A stretch of 64,000 nucleotides of DNA from Pseudomonadota bacterium (lineage in GTDB: Bacteria > Pseudomonadota > Gammaproteobacteria > Pseudomonadales > Pseudomonadaceae): assembly GCA_023431055.1 (NCBI GenBank), contig JAEYXX010000170.1:1-64000 (forward strand). The letters are read 5' to 3'. The position numbers were made by a program, and so were the translations under genes. Shown here piece by piece: positions 34,237 to 43,245 of the stretch; positions within the stretch are counted from its first letter, which is position 1; each line of letters begins with the position of its first letter. The notes beneath the pieces are model-generated. The model searched no databases. It was not told the DNA's origin and was given only the letters and a program-made list of their open reading frames with translations.

Positions 34237-36015
34237 TCAGAACTGCGCAGCATCCAGCAGATACAGCGACTCGCTACCGGCCTTGACCGAGGCACTTAGG
34301 GAGTGAATTCGCGGCAGCAGGCGAGCGAAGTAGAAGCGCGCAGTGCCCAGCTTGCTGGCGTAGAACTCGTCCTGCGCCTCCTTACCCAACGCGGCGCGGG
34401 CCATCAGGGCCCACATATAGGCATAGGCGGTGTAGCCGAAGGCTTGCAGGTACTCGACCGACGCAGCACCGATTTCATTGGGATTGCTCTTGGCGCGATC
34501 CAGTACCCAGGCAGTCAGCTCATCGAGGTTCTGCACGGCCGCGGCCAGTGGCTTGGTGAACTCGGCGAGGCTGGCATCGGCCGAGGCGACAAAGGCCTTG
34601 ATCTCGTCGGCGAAGTGCTTGTAGTAGCTGCCGCCGCTACCGACGATCTTGCGTCCCATCAGGTCCAGCGACTGGATGCCGTTGGTGCCTTCGTAGATCT
34701 GGGTGATGCGGCAGTCGCGCACCAGCTGCTCCTGGCCCCACTCACGGATGAATCCGTGACCGCCGAAGATCTGCTGGCCATGCACGGTGGTTTCCAGGGC
34801 CATGTCGGTGAGGAAGGCCTTGGCCACCGGCGTCAGCAGCGCCACCAGTTCGTCGGCACGCTTGGCGGTTTCCCTGTCCTCGCTGTACTTGGCGGTATCG
34901 AGCTGCATGGCGACGTAGCTGGAGAAGGCGCGACCACCCTCGTTCAGCGCCTTCATGGTCAGCAGCATGCGGCGCACGTCCGGGTGCACGATGATCGGGT
35001 CGGCGGCTTTGTCCTTGGCCACAGGGCCGGTCGGTGCGCGGCTCTGGATACGCTCGCGGGCGTATTCGATGGCGCTCTGGTAGCTGCGTTCACCGAGGGA
35101 CAGGCCCTGGATGCCGACGCCCAGACGCTCGTAGTTCATCATGGTGAACATCGCCGCCAGGCCCTTGTTCACTTCGCCGATCAGGTAGCCGGTGGCACCG
35201 TCGAAATTCATCACGCAGGTGGCCGAGGCCTTGATGCCCATCTTGTGCTCGATGGAGCCGCAACCCAGAGCGTTCTTCTCGCCCAGCGAGCCGTCGGCGC
35301 CCACCATGATCTTCGGTACCAGGAACAGCGAAATGCCTTTCGGCCCGGCCGGTGCATCGGGCAGCTTGGCCAACACCAGATGGATGATGTTCTCGGTCAG
35401 GTCGTGCTCGCCGCCGGTGATGAAGATCTTGGTACCACTGATCTTGTAGCTGCCATCGGCCTGGGGTTCGGCCTTGGTGCGGATGATGCCGAGGTCGGTG
35501 CCGGCATGCGGCTCGGTCAGGCACATGGAGCCAGCCCAGACGCCGGCATACATGTTCGGCAGGTACTGCTGCTTCAGCTCTTCGCTGGCGTGGTTGAGGA
35601 TCGACAGACAGGCGCCGGAGGTCAGCATCGGATACAGGCCGAAGGACAGGCTGGCCGAGTTGACCATCTCCTCGACCTGCGCGCCGATCACCTTGGGCAT
35701 GCCCATGCCACCGAACTCAGGCGAGCCGCCGACACCGACCCAGCCGCCTTCGGCGTAGGTGCGATAGGCCTCGGGGAAACCGGCCGGGGTTTTCACTACA
35801 CCGTTTTCCCAGGAGCAGCCTTCCTCGTCGCCGCTACGGTTAAGCGGGGCGATGCTGCCGGCCGTGACCTTGCCAGCTTCTTCGAGAATGGCATTGGCGG
35901 TTTCTTCATCCACCACCTCGGCCAGGGCCGGCAGCTCGGCCCACAGCTTGGAGACTTCGAATACTTCATTGAGCACGAAGCGCATGTCGCGCAGGGGGGC
36001 TTTGTAATCGGCCAT
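34237..36015 (-). CDS. Acyl-CoA dehydrogenase, FadE-type
   Basis: The 592-residue flavoprotein starts [20 protein letters not shown], the N terminus of the long (about 600-residue) acyl-CoA dehydrogenases of Pseudomonas fatty-acid oxidation. It has the FAD-binding CLTEPHAGTDLG and the KIFITGGEHDLTENI block, then IHPDVRRM in the usual domain order, plus the C-terminal extension specific to this group. It catalyses the first step of beta-oxidation, passing electrons to ETF. A paralogue with the same N terminus lies at 37622, separated by a diguanylate cyclase. An inverted repeat TCAGA-N5-TCTGA (36115-36129) sits upstream, of unknown role. Confidence 0.93.
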   Translation of the reverse strand: MADYKAPLRDMRFVLNEVFEVSKLWAELPALAEVVDEETANAILEEAGKVTAGSIAPLNRSGDEEGCSWENGVVKTPAGFPEAYRTYAEGGWVGVGGSPEFGGMGMPKVIGAQVEEMVNSASLSFGLYPMLTSGACLSILNHASEELKQQYLPNMYAGVWAGSMCLTEPHAGTDLGIIRTKAEPQADGSYKISGTKIFITGGEHDLTENIIHLVLAKLPDAPAGPKGISLFLVPKIMVGADGSLGEKNALGCGSIEHKMGIKASATCVMNFDGATGYLIGEVNKGLAAMFTMMNYERLGVGIQGLSLGERSYQSAIEYARERIQSRAPTGPVAKDKAADPIIVHPDVRRMLLTMKALNEGGRAFSSYVAMQLDTAKYSEDRETAKRADELVALLTPVAKAFLTDMALETTVHGQQIFGGHGFIREWGQEQLVRDCRITQIYEGTNGIQSLDLMGRKIVGSGGSYYKHFADEIKAFVASADASLAEFTKPLAAAVQNLDELTAWVLDRAKSNPNEIGAASVEYLQAFGYTAYAYMWALMARAALGKEAQDEFYASKLGTARFYFARLLPRIHSLSASVKAGSESLYLLDAAQF

Positions 36016-36188
36016 GACACATCCTCAAAAACGGACTTACGTGAGAGGACCGAGTTTACTTGAACAACTTTGCAGACACATAGGGTCGTGTTGTGACCAA
36101 TAATTCACGAATCGTCAGAAACTATCTGATGTAGCGAACACGCCACCCGTGCGCCGCAAAGCCTTGTAACCATTCGTCTGCAAGCGCC

Positions 36189-37508
36189 TCAGTCTCGTCC
36201 TGGCGCCAGCTTCACGGCCCCCCGCCGCTGCCCCGCGCTGCGGATGCAATTGCGCCCGGCGGCCTTGGCGCTATAGAGGGCCTTGTCCGCTTCCTTGATC
36301 ACTTCCTGCGGGTTGCGCTGCTCACTCTGGCGCTCGGCCACGCCCATGCTGACGGTCACCGACACCTCGCTGGCGGCCTTGCCGGCACGACGCTGCTTGC
36401 CCTCACGATCATCACGCGGCCGGCTCTGCTTGTCGCGCAACTGCATGCGGTACTGCTCGATGGCCAGGCGCACTGCCTCTATATATGGCAAACACTGATC
36501 CAGGATCTTGCCGGGGAACAGCAGGGTGAATTCCTCGCCACCGTAGCGATAGGCCTTGCCGCCACCAGCGACCTTGCGCAACTGGCTGGCGACCAGACGC
36601 AGCACCTGGTCGCCGACATCATGACCGTGGGTGTCGTTGAATTTCTTGAAGTGGTCGACGTCAACCATGGCGATCACGTAGTCGCGCCCCAGGCGTTGCA
36701 AGCGCTCGTTGAGCGCGCGCCGGCCGGGCAGCCCGGTAAGCTCGTCGCGGAAGGCCATCTGATAGGCCTCGTGCGCGACGGCGGCCACCAGCATGAGCAT
36801 CACCATGCTGATCATCACCTGCAGCGCGTTGGCCAGGATGAACACCTGCGGCAGCATCCACAGCAGGCCGAACAGCCCCACCAGTTGCGCCGCATGCAAC
36901 GGACGAGGGCGGCGCAGGTACTGCGCCAGCAAGGCGACGAACGCCAGCAGGAACGCCAGGTAGGACAGTTGCGCGAGGTTCATCCAGGCGCCGTGAAGCG
37001 ATGGCCAGTGAATCTGCGCCAGCCAGTCGGCAATACCCTGCGGATAGCGGCGCGCGAGCCCGACGGCCACCGCGCTGACCGCCAGCAACACAAGGGAGCG
37101 GGCGAAGATGTCCTGCAGCAGATGCGAACGCTCCTCCCAGCAGCCGTAGAGGGCATAAAGCAGGGGCAACAGCAGGCAGATCAGGTGAAACACCAGTGCA
37201 GCGTCGTCGCGCACCTGACCATTGTCACGAAAATGATCGACCTGGGTATCCAGCAGGAAGTAACTGACATACAGCGCCAGCAGCAGAAACACTTCGCGCT
37301 GACGGCCATAGACCAGGCAGAAGGCGCCACCGAGCAGCAAAAGCAAGGTCGGCAGCACGTTGAACAGCGAGATGAAGAACTCGCTCAACACCGGCAACCG
37401 TGCAGCCACCAACGCACCGACCAGCAAGGGCAGCGAGGAGAAGAAGTGACTGAGGCGCAGATTGGCCAGGCGGATCACACTGACATCCTTGGCGAAAGAT
37501 GAAGGCAT
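36189..37508 (-). CDS. Membrane diguanylate cyclase (GGEEF)
   Basis: This 439-residue protein has six or more N-terminal hydrophobic helices and a C-terminal GGDEF domain (about 255-425) with an intact catalytic signature, YRYGGEEFTLLFPG, and substrate block DVDHFKKFNDTHGHDVGD. It should make cyclic di-GMP at the inner membrane. A basic insertion (KQSRPRDDREGKQRRAGK) interrupts the domain between its last strands. The ATG at 37508 is used; a GTG at 37526 is possible. It lies between two FadE paralogues on the same strand, but no functional link is visible. Confidence 0.92.
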   Translation of the reverse strand: MPSSFAKDVSVIRLANLRLSHFFSSLPLLVGALVAARLPVLSEFFISLFNVLPTLLLLLGGAFCLVYGRQREVFLLLALYVSYFLLDTQVDHFRDNGQVRDDAALVFHLICLLLPLLYALYGCWEERSHLLQDIFARSLVLLAVSAVAVGLARRYPQGIADWLAQIHWPSLHGAWMNLAQLSYLAFLLAFVALLAQYLRRPRPLHAAQLVGLFGLLWMLPQVFILANALQVMISMVMLMLVAAVAHEAYQMAFRDELTGLPGRRALNERLQRLGRDYVIAMVDVDHFKKFNDTHGHDVGDQVLRLVASQLRKVAGGGKAYRYGGEEFTLLFPGKILDQCLPYIEAVRLAIEQYRMQLRDKQSRPRDDREGKQRRAGKAASEVSVTVSMGVAERQSEQRNPQEVIKEADKALYSAKAAGRNCIRSAGQRRGAVKLAPGRD

Positions 37509-37577
37509 TTTGCCTGCTTCAATCACTGAAAACAGCGACAGGATGCGACATTCCCTTTAATACGGCGCAAAAACACA

Positions 37578-37601
37578 AACGCCGCCCCTGAGGGCGGCGT
37601 T
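37578..37601 (-). terminator. Terminator of the FadE gene at 37622
   Basis: AACGCCGCCC (37578-37587) pairs perfectly over ten bases with GGGCGGCGTT (37592-37601), with a four-base loop. On the minus strand it is followed by TGTGTTTTTG. Confidence 0.88.
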
Positions 37602-37621
37602 CGTGTTCAACCGTGAAGGAA

Positions 37622-39427
37622 TCAGAAGCCGAGCGCGAAATGCTCTTCGTCCATCTCCATCAGATTGTTGGCGCCGGACAGCATGGCTTCGACGTGCGCG
37701 CGGGTACGCGGCAGGATACGTGCGAAGTAGAAGCGCGCGGTCTGCAGCTTGGCCTTGTAGAAAGCCTCGTCGCCGGTGCCGGCAGCCAGCTTCTCGGCAG
37801 CCAGGCGTGCCATGTCGGCCCAGAAGTAGGCCAGGCAGGCGTAGCCGGAGTACATCAGGTAGTCCACCGAAGCGGCACCGACTTCCTCGCGATCTTTCAT
37901 CGCCGCCATGCCGATCTTCATGGTGATGTCGCCCCACTCCTTGTTCAGCTTGGCCAGCGGCTCGACGAATTCCTTGACGGAATCGTTGCCTTCGTTGGCC
38001 TGGCAGAACTTGTGCACGATCTTGGTGAAGTTCTTCAGGGCACCGCCCTGAGTCATCAGCACCTTGCGGCCCAGCAGGTCGAGCGCCTGAACGCCGGTGG
38101 TGCCTTCGTACATCATGGAGATGCGGCAGTCGCGCAGGTTCTGCTCCATGCCCCACTCGCTGATGAAGCCGTGGCCACCGTAGATCTGCATGCCATGGGA
38201 AGCGGCTTCGAAGCCCACTTCGGTCATGAAGGCCTTGGCGATCGGAGTCAGGAAAGCCAGCAGCTCGTCGGCGGCTTTCTTCTCTTCTTCGTCCTGGCTG
38301 TGCTGAACGATATCCACTTGCTTGGCGGTGAAGTAGACCATGGCGCGGTTGCCTTCGGCGAACGCCTTCATGGTCAGCAGCATGCGGCGAACGTCCGGGT
38401 GCACGATGATCGGGTCAGCGGCTTTTTCCGGCGCTTTCGGGCCAGTCAGCGAACGCATCTGCAGACGCTCGCGAGCGTACTTGATACCACCCTGGAAACC
38501 GACTTCGGCGTGGGCCAGGCCTTGCAGCGCGGTACCCAGGCGAGCGGTGTTCATGAAGGTGAACATGCAGTTCAGGCCCTTGTTGGCCGGGCCGATCAGG
38601 AAACCGGTAGCGCCGTCGAAGTTCATCACGCAGGTGGCGTTACCGTGGATGCCCATCTTGTGTTCGATGGAGCCACAGGAAACGGCGTTGCGCTCGCCTA
38701 CTCCACCTTCGGCGTTGGGCAGGAACTTCGGCACGATGAACAGCGAGATACCCTTGGTACCGGCCGGGGCATCGGGCAGGCGGGCCAGAACGATATGGAC
38801 GATGTTGTCGGCCATGTCGTGCTCACCAGCGGAAATGAAGATCTTGGTGCCGGTGACCTTGTAGCTGCCGTCGGCCTGCGGTTCGGCCTTGGTGCGCAGC
38901 ATGCCCAGGTCCGTGCCGCAATGCGGCTCGGTCAGGCACATGGTGCCGGTCCACTCGCCGGAAACCAGCTTGGTCAGGTAGGTGTGTTTCTGCTCGTCGG
39001 TGCCGTGAGCGCCGATGGTGTTCATCGCGCCGTGGGAGAGGCCGGGGTACATGCCCCAGGACCAGTTGGCCGAACCGACCATTTCGCTGACGGCCAGGCC
39101 GAGGGATTCCGGCAGGCCCTGACCGCCGTGCTCGACGTCATGGGCCAGGCTCGGCCAGCCGCCTTCAACGAACTGCTGATAAGCCTCTTTGAAGCCGGTC
39201 GGAGTCTTCACGCCGGATTCGCTCCAGGTGCAGCCCTCGGTATCACCCACACGGTTCAGCGGCGCCAGAACCTGCTCGCAGAACTTGGCGCCTTCTTCGA
39301 GGATGGCGTCGACCATGTCCGGAGTGGCGTCCTGGCAACCTGGCAGGCTCTGGTAGTGAGCTTCATAGCCCAGCAGCTCGTCACGAACGAAACGAATGTC
39401 ACGCAAGGGGGCCTTGTAGTCAGGCAT
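37622..39427 (-). CDS. Acyl-CoA dehydrogenase, FadE1-like
   Basis: The 601-residue protein starts [20 protein letters not shown] and has [39 protein letters not shown] and the [16 protein letters not shown] region, as in long-chain acyl-CoA dehydrogenases of the PA0506 (FadE1) type. The frame is open further upstream, but the ATG at 39427 matches the conserved N terminus and follows GAGG. It is paralogous to the gene at 34237. Two tandem PsrA-type boxes lie about 110-135 bp upstream, consistent with induction by long-chain fatty acids. Confidence 0.94.
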   Translation of the reverse strand: MPDYKAPLRDIRFVRDELLGYEAHYQSLPGCQDATPDMVDAILEEGAKFCEQVLAPLNRVGDTEGCTWSESGVKTPTGFKEAYQQFVEGGWPSLAHDVEHGGQGLPESLGLAVSEMVGSANWSWGMYPGLSHGAMNTIGAHGTDEQKHTYLTKLVSGEWTGTMCLTEPHCGTDLGMLRTKAEPQADGSYKVTGTKIFISAGEHDMADNIVHIVLARLPDAPAGTKGISLFIVPKFLPNAEGGVGERNAVSCGSIEHKMGIHGNATCVMNFDGATGFLIGPANKGLNCMFTFMNTARLGTALQGLAHAEVGFQGGIKYARERLQMRSLTGPKAPEKAADPIIVHPDVRRMLLTMKAFAEGNRAMVYFTAKQVDIVQHSQDEEEKKAADELLAFLTPIAKAFMTEVGFEAASHGMQIYGGHGFISEWGMEQNLRDCRISMMYEGTTGVQALDLLGRKVLMTQGGALKNFTKIVHKFCQANEGNDSVKEFVEPLAKLNKEWGDITMKIGMAAMKDREEVGAASVDYLMYSGYACLAYFWADMARLAAEKLAAGTGDEAFYKAKLQTARFYFARILPRTRAHVEAMLSGANNLMEMDEEHFALGF

Positions 39428-39535
39428 AACGGTAAACCTCTGCGGTGGATTCCTAGTAGTTGGGGTGACCGTCTTGGCGGTCGCTCTCGGGATCAGTCCC
39501 GGCTGCCTGGCCACTGAGGCTGCGGCCAAGGCAAT

Positions 39536-39562
39536 CAAACAGGCGTTTGAAACATACGTTTA
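39536..39562 (-). promoter_or_regulatory. Two tandem PsrA-type operators upstream of the FadE1-like gene
   Basis: CAAAC-AGGC-GTTTG (39536-39549) is a perfect copy of the PsrA consensus G/CAAAC-N2-4-GTTTG/C. A second box, GAAAC-ATAC-GTTTA (39549-39562), shares one base with it and has one mismatch. PsrA is the long-chain fatty-acid-responsive TetR-type repressor of Pseudomonas beta-oxidation genes. Confidence 0.85.
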
Positions 39563-39596
39563 CGCCATCCCCTTGTCAAGCGCTGCCAATCGGCCG

Positions 39597-40331
39597 CTAC
39601 GCGACCAGATCGATGCGGGGCTCCGGCGCGGGCAATTCACCCAGACGCCGATAGAGATCAAGATTAGGCGCTGGCGCCAGAGCCTGCTGCGATTGCTCGG
39701 CAGACTGCTCCTCGGCGGAGTCAGACTCGCCGCGCGCCTTGCGCTGCTCGACGGAATTGCTGGCCTCTTCCCGCCGTAGCTCGGCCAGTTCGACGCGCGC
39801 CTGCGCCGCCTGTGCCTGGGCCAGCGCGGCGACGCGCAGGTCCTGCGGAGAAGGCTCGATGGGAGCGAGCGCCGCGCGCAGAACAACCTCCATCTTGCGC
39901 AGCGTCGCTTCGGGATCGTTGGGAACGGGGGCGGTGTCGATGCTGACTTCACCGGATACGGCATAGCGCTGCCCGTCAGGGCCACGCTTGAAGCTGTAGG
40001 TGGGCGCTCCGGCGTACTGTCCGCCAACGGCTGCATGCGCCTGCTCGTGAGTGCGAACCTCACGGTCGCGCTGCACCAGCTCGGTGATTTCCAGCTGCTG
40101 CTGGCGTTGTTCCTCGGGACTTAATTCGGGCTTGCCGGCAGGCGATGCAGCGGGGTCGCGATCAGCCTCTTCCCGTTCCGAGGCAGCGGAGTCGGCCTGC
40201 TGCTCCTGTGGCGCAGCCACCGGCGCCTGATCGGCACGAGCGATATCGGGTGATACATCGGAAGTCAGCGGCCTGGCCGAACTGAAGGAGGGCGCTGGGG
40301 TAAAAGCTGGCAGGCTGTTGCCGATCTGCAT
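39597..40331 (-). CDS. SprA-related / CJM1_0395-type putative metalloprotease family protein
   Basis: This 244-residue protein has a low-complexity Ser/Ala/Pro/Glu-rich N-terminal 70 residues and then the family core REVRTHEQAHAAVGGQYAGAPTYSFKRGPDGQRYAVSGEVSID. HEQAH fits the HExxH zinc motif with Gln and Ala as the two variable residues, so metal binding is plausible but unproven. The C-terminal part is a Gln/Ala/Glu-rich helical segment. No classical signal peptide is visible. Function unknown; it precedes the FadE1-like gene but is separated from it by the PsrA boxes. Confidence 0.85.
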   Translation of the reverse strand: MQIGNSLPAFTPAPSFSSARPLTSDVSPDIARADQAPVAAPQEQQADSAASEREEADRDPAASPAGKPELSPEEQRQQQLEITELVQRDREVRTHEQAHAAVGGQYAGAPTYSFKRGPDGQRYAVSGEVSIDTAPVPNDPEATLRKMEVVLRAALAPIEPSPQDLRVAALAQAQAAQARVELAELRREEASNSVEQRKARGESDSAEEQSAEQSQQALAPAPNLDLYRRLGELPAPEPRIDLVA

Positions 40332-40383
40332 GAGCGCCCTCCTGCCCCGCTACCGGCCTCATCCGCAGCCGGGGTGAAACTAA

Positions 40384-40683
40384 CTATGCGCGGGTGTCGA
40401 TCAAGGTACCCAGCACCTCGTCGGCCGTATCGACGACACGTGCATTGGCGCGGACTTCGTTCTCACCGACACGCAGCGCCACAAGACTTTCGGTCAGGTC
40501 GGGACGGTTACGCTCGGAAACCTGCGTACTCGGGTTGACCTGATTCTGCGGCGGGGTCTGCGTGGCCTGCTGCGAGGGGTTGACGGTGTTGCTGGCGATA
40601 TCAGCGGCTGCCTGCTCGACACGGCGTTGCCCGGCCTGGATACCGTTCAAACCCGAATTGAATGCATTGGCGGAGATTTCCAT
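40384..40683 (-). CDS. Small protein resembling fused ends of a flagellar rod/hook protein
   Basis: The 99-residue product begins MEISANAFNSGLNGIQAGQR, followed by a VEQAAADIASNTVN segment like the N-terminal D0 helix of rod proteins (FlgB/C/F/G type). It ends ESLVALRVGENEVRANARVV then DTADEVLGTLID, like the C-terminal D0 helix (ANAxxxxTxDEMLxxLL). The middle is a short Gln/Pro/Asn-rich linker, so it looks like a rod protein reduced to its two terminal helices. No flagellar genes are nearby. It corresponds in position to a small conserved gene beside bioD in P. aeruginosa, as I recall. Function unknown. Confidence 0.8.
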   Translation of the reverse strand: MEISANAFNSGLNGIQAGQRRVEQAAADIASNTVNPSQQATQTPPQNQVNPSTQVSERNRPDLTESLVALRVGENEVRANARVVDTADEVLGTLIDTRA

Positions 40684-40781
40684 GGCAGCCCCCTGAGGGA
40701 TATAGAACCTAATGGCCAGTATTGAAGCAGAAATCGGCTAAAAAACGTACAGACAAAAGGCTATGATCGCGTTGCTGTTTA

Positions 40782-41468
40782 TTACCAGCCAGGCAGCCGC
40801 TCCAGATCGAGATACGCCGAGACGGCGTCGGCCTGAGCGCTTTGCAGCCGCGGTACGTGCCCTAGGCAGGGTGCAGGCAGGCGTTCGGCGAGCGTCGCCA
40901 GGTTTTCCTCCAGGCGCGATGTCTGCGGCTCGATGATATTGGCCACCCACCCCGCCAGCTGCAGACCGTCGCGGGCAATGGCTTCGGCGCACAGCACAGC
41001 GTGGTTGATACAGCCAAGGCGCACGCCGACCACCAGAATAACCGGCAGCCCCAATGCGACGGCCAGATCCGAGAGCGACTGCGCGCCAGACAGCGGCACG
41101 CGCCAGCCACCGGCCCCCTCGACCAGGGTAAAGTCGGCGCCCCTGTCCAGAACGCCGCGCACGGACTGATACAGGCTGGCGACATCCAGTACGACGCCAA
41201 CTTCGCGTGCCGCCAGGTGCGGCGCGATGGCCGGTTCGAAGGCCAGCGGGTTGACCTCCTCATAGCGCAGCGGCAGCGAGCACTGCGCCAGCAACGCCAG
41301 CGCGTCGTCATTGCGCAGCCCCTGCGCGGTGCTCACGCAACCGGAAGCCACCGGCTTGGCCGCTGCCGTGCTCAGACCATGCAGACGTGCTGCATGCAGC
41401 AGACCAGCGGCGATGGTGGTCTTGCCAACTTCCGTATCGGTGCCGGTGATGAAATAAGCCTGGGCCAT
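40782..41468 (-). CDS. bioD: Dethiobiotin synthetase
   Basis: The 228-residue ATP-dependent enzyme closes the ureido ring to make dethiobiotin from DAPA. It has the P-loop GTDTEVGKTT at residues 8-17, AAKPVASG (the substrate Lys), and the VEGAGGWRVPLS block. The start at 41468 (MAQAYFITGTD) is preferred to one four codons upstream. It is the distal gene of bioB-F-H-C-D, but separated from bioC by a 230-bp space that holds a complete structured repeat element (41541-41704). Confidence 0.96.
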   Translation of the reverse strand: MAQAYFITGTDTEVGKTTIAAGLLHAARLHGLSTAAAKPVASGCVSTAQGLRNDDALALLAQCSLPLRYEEVNPLAFEPAIAPHLAAREVGVVLDVASLYQSVRGVLDRGADFTLVEGAGGWRVPLSGAQSLSDLAVALGLPVILVVGVRLGCINHAVLCAEAIARDGLQLAGWVANIIEPQTSRLEENLATLAERLPAPCLGHVPRLQSAQADAVSAYLDLERLPGW

Positions 41469-41540
41469 CTGATCCCCCATGGGAGCGAGCTCTGCTCGCG
41501 AAGCTTGTCTGTTACCTGATCGTCGCGCGAGGTTCGCGCC

Positions 41541-41704
41541 TATAGGGCACCTCTAAAAACGTAGGCGAGGCAGCCAACACAAGGCAAAAACAAGCGAAAA
41601 AGCGGAGTTTACGAGTTGTAAATGAGCATTTTGATCGGACTCGCGCACGAGCTTGTTTTTAACGCAGTGATGGCAACACAGGTAGTTTTTAGAGGTGCCC
41701 TATA
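41541..41704. repeat. Structured repeat element, copy 1 (164 bp, perfect 20-bp terminal inverted repeats)
   Basis: TATAGGGCACCTCTAAAAAC (41541-41560) is repeated as a perfect reverse complement at 41685-41704. Inside, AAAAACAAGC (41586-41595) faces GCTTGTTTTT (41651-41660), giving a second stem. The core (GTAGGCGAGGCAGCC, AGCGGAGTTTACGAG, TGTAAATGAGCATTTTGA) is shared with the copies at 45747 and 58912. It encodes no protein. It separates bioC from bioD, and the bioC stop codon (41700-41702) lies inside its right arm. Confidence 0.9.
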
Positions 41705-42530
41705 AAGGCTTCTGCAGCACGCCGTAGACAACCTGATAAGTCGCCGGCAATCCCTGCGGCTGACGAAAACGCTCGTAGGCCTCGATCAGCGCGCAAATAC
41801 GTGAGCGCCCGGTCAATCCGCCCGGACGCCCCGGATTGAGATTGTGCGCGCCGAGATCCTTCAGCGAGCCGGTCAGGCTGCGCAGATCGGGGAAATGCAG
41901 CACCTCGGCCTGGCGCTGTAGCGTCAGCGACTGCAAGCCGTTTACCGTACACAACTGCTGGTAATCCTCGAAGCGCCGAAAGCGATTGACGTGGACCAAA
42001 CCATCGACCGCCAGCCAGCTGTCGCGCAGCTCCTGCAGGGTGCCCACGCATAGGCTGGAAAAAGCCAGCACACCGCCCGGACGCAACACGCGCTGCGCCT
42101 CGCTCAGTACCCGCGGGAAATCGCCGCACCATTGCAGCGCCAGGCTGGAGAACAGCAGATCGACGCTGTCGTTTTGCAGCGGCAGCGCTTCGGCATCGCC
42201 AGCGATGAAATATGCAGCACCGCCCTGCGGGCGGGCGTGGCGCAGCATGCCCTCGGCGATATCCACAGCCAGCCCTTCACCCTGGGCATAACGTTCGGCC
42301 AACGCACGGGTGAAGTGACCCGTGCCGCAACCCAGGTCCAGCCAACGACGTGGCTGCAGCGAGGCCGGCAAACGCGCCAACAGCTGCATGCCGACCGTAC
42401 GCTGCAACTCGGCCACCGAGTCGTAGCTCTCTGCCGCCCGGGAGAACGAGGCCGCGACCTGACGCTTGTCCGGCAGCGCACTGTGCGCAGCGGCAGACTC
42501 ATGCAGCGGGCGGGCGCGTTGCTCAGACAT
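41700..42530 (-). CDS. bioC: Malonyl-[acyl-carrier protein] O-methyltransferase
   Basis: The 276-residue SAM-dependent methyltransferase has motif [15 protein letters not shown] near residue 65 and the expected [14 protein letters not shown] motif. BioC methylates malonyl-ACP so that fatty-acid synthesis can build the pimeloyl chain; BioH later removes the ester. The start overlaps the bioH stop region by eight bases (42523-42530). The stop codon falls inside the right terminal repeat of the structured element at 41541-41704, so the last codons may have been shaped by its insertion. Confidence 0.95.
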   Translation of the reverse strand: MSEQRARPLHESAAAHSALPDKRQVAASFSRAAESYDSVAELQRTVGMQLLARLPASLQPRRWLDLGCGTGHFTRALAERYAQGEGLAVDIAEGMLRHARPQGGAAYFIAGDAEALPLQNDSVDLLFSSLALQWCGDFPRVLSEAQRVLRPGGVLAFSSLCVGTLQELRDSWLAVDGLVHVNRFRRFEDYQQLCTVNGLQSLTLQRQAEVLHFPDLRSLTGSLKDLGAHNLNPGRPGGLTGRSRICALIEAYERFRQPQGLPATYQVVYGVLQKPL

Positions 42531-43245
42531 CGCAGGCCTCGTGCAGGAAATCGAGCATCAAGGTCGCCAGCGCATCCGCCTGTTCGAGCACGAAGGCATG
42601 GCCGCACTCTTCCAGCACATCCACCTCGCCGGCAGCTAACAACGCCAGCAAATCATTGGCGACGGCTGCGGGCACCAGGGCGTCCTGCTCGGCCAGCAGA
42701 TGCAGTTGCGGGCCGACGAACCCGGCCAGCGCCGCGCGGTTGTCCAGACTGGCCAACAGGCGCAGCCCGGCCAGCAGAGCAGGCTCGTCGCCAACTCCGA
42801 GCTTGCCTTGCAGCTGGCGTGAAAGGCCTCGCGTATCGGCGCCTCCCTGGGCACAGAGCATGGCGAAACGCTTGAGAGTCGCGCCGGCATCATCCTGGCA
42901 GCCCTTATAGAAGGCGGCGTAGGTTGGCGCCGGCATCGCCGCATGCCAGGTATCGCTGGCGACGAAACAGGCATTGCTGGCCAGGGTGATTAGGCCCCGA
43001 CAGCGCTCGCCGCGCCGTGCCGCCAGGGCAGTGGCGAGCATGCCGCCAAGCGACCAGCCGGCCAGCCAGCAATCGTGTGGCAGGTGCGTATCCAGTTCGT
43101 CGAGCCAGTCGGCTGCCGCCGCACTGCTCAGTCGCGGCAACGCTGGCACCTGCACGTTGAGCTCAGGTTTCAGCGCATCTGCCAACGGCTGCAGCACGGC
43201 GCCATCCAGGCCCCAGCCTGGCAAAAGAATCAGCGTTTCACGCAT
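42523..43245 (-). CDS. bioH: Pimeloyl-[acyl-carrier protein] methyl ester esterase
   Basis: This 240-residue alpha/beta hydrolase has the nucleophile elbow GWSLGG (Ser65) and a C-terminal catalytic His in [10 protein letters not shown]. The N terminus [16 protein letters not shown] with the oxyanion-hole Trp is typical of BioH. It releases pimeloyl-ACP methyl ester for BioF. It overlaps bioF upstream (43238-43245) and bioC downstream by eight bases each, so translation of the three genes is coupled. Confidence 0.96.
   Translation of the reverse strand: MRETLILLPGWGLDGAVLQPLADALKPELNVQVPALPRLSSAAAADWLDELDTHLPHDCWLAGWSLGGMLATALAARRGERCRGLITLASNACFVASDTWHAAMPAPTYAAFYKGCQDDAGATLKRFAMLCAQGGADTRGLSRQLQGKLGVGDEPALLAGLRLLASLDNRAALAGFVGPQLHLLAEQDALVPAAVANDLLALLAAGEVDVLEECGHAFVLEQADALATLMLDFLHEACDV

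Noticed and set aside
37613-39517. 634-codon plus-strand frame opposite the FadE1-like gene (and a similar one at 34303-36063)
   Set aside because: Both are antisense shadows of acyl-CoA dehydrogenase genes; their products resemble each other only because the sense genes are paralogues.
41541-41704. Structured element considered as a tRNA, riboswitch or CRISPR leader
   Set aside because: There is no cloverleaf or T-loop consensus, no spacer array, and the same sequence recurs at unrelated loci in either context, so it is a dispersed repeat rather than a gene-specific RNA.
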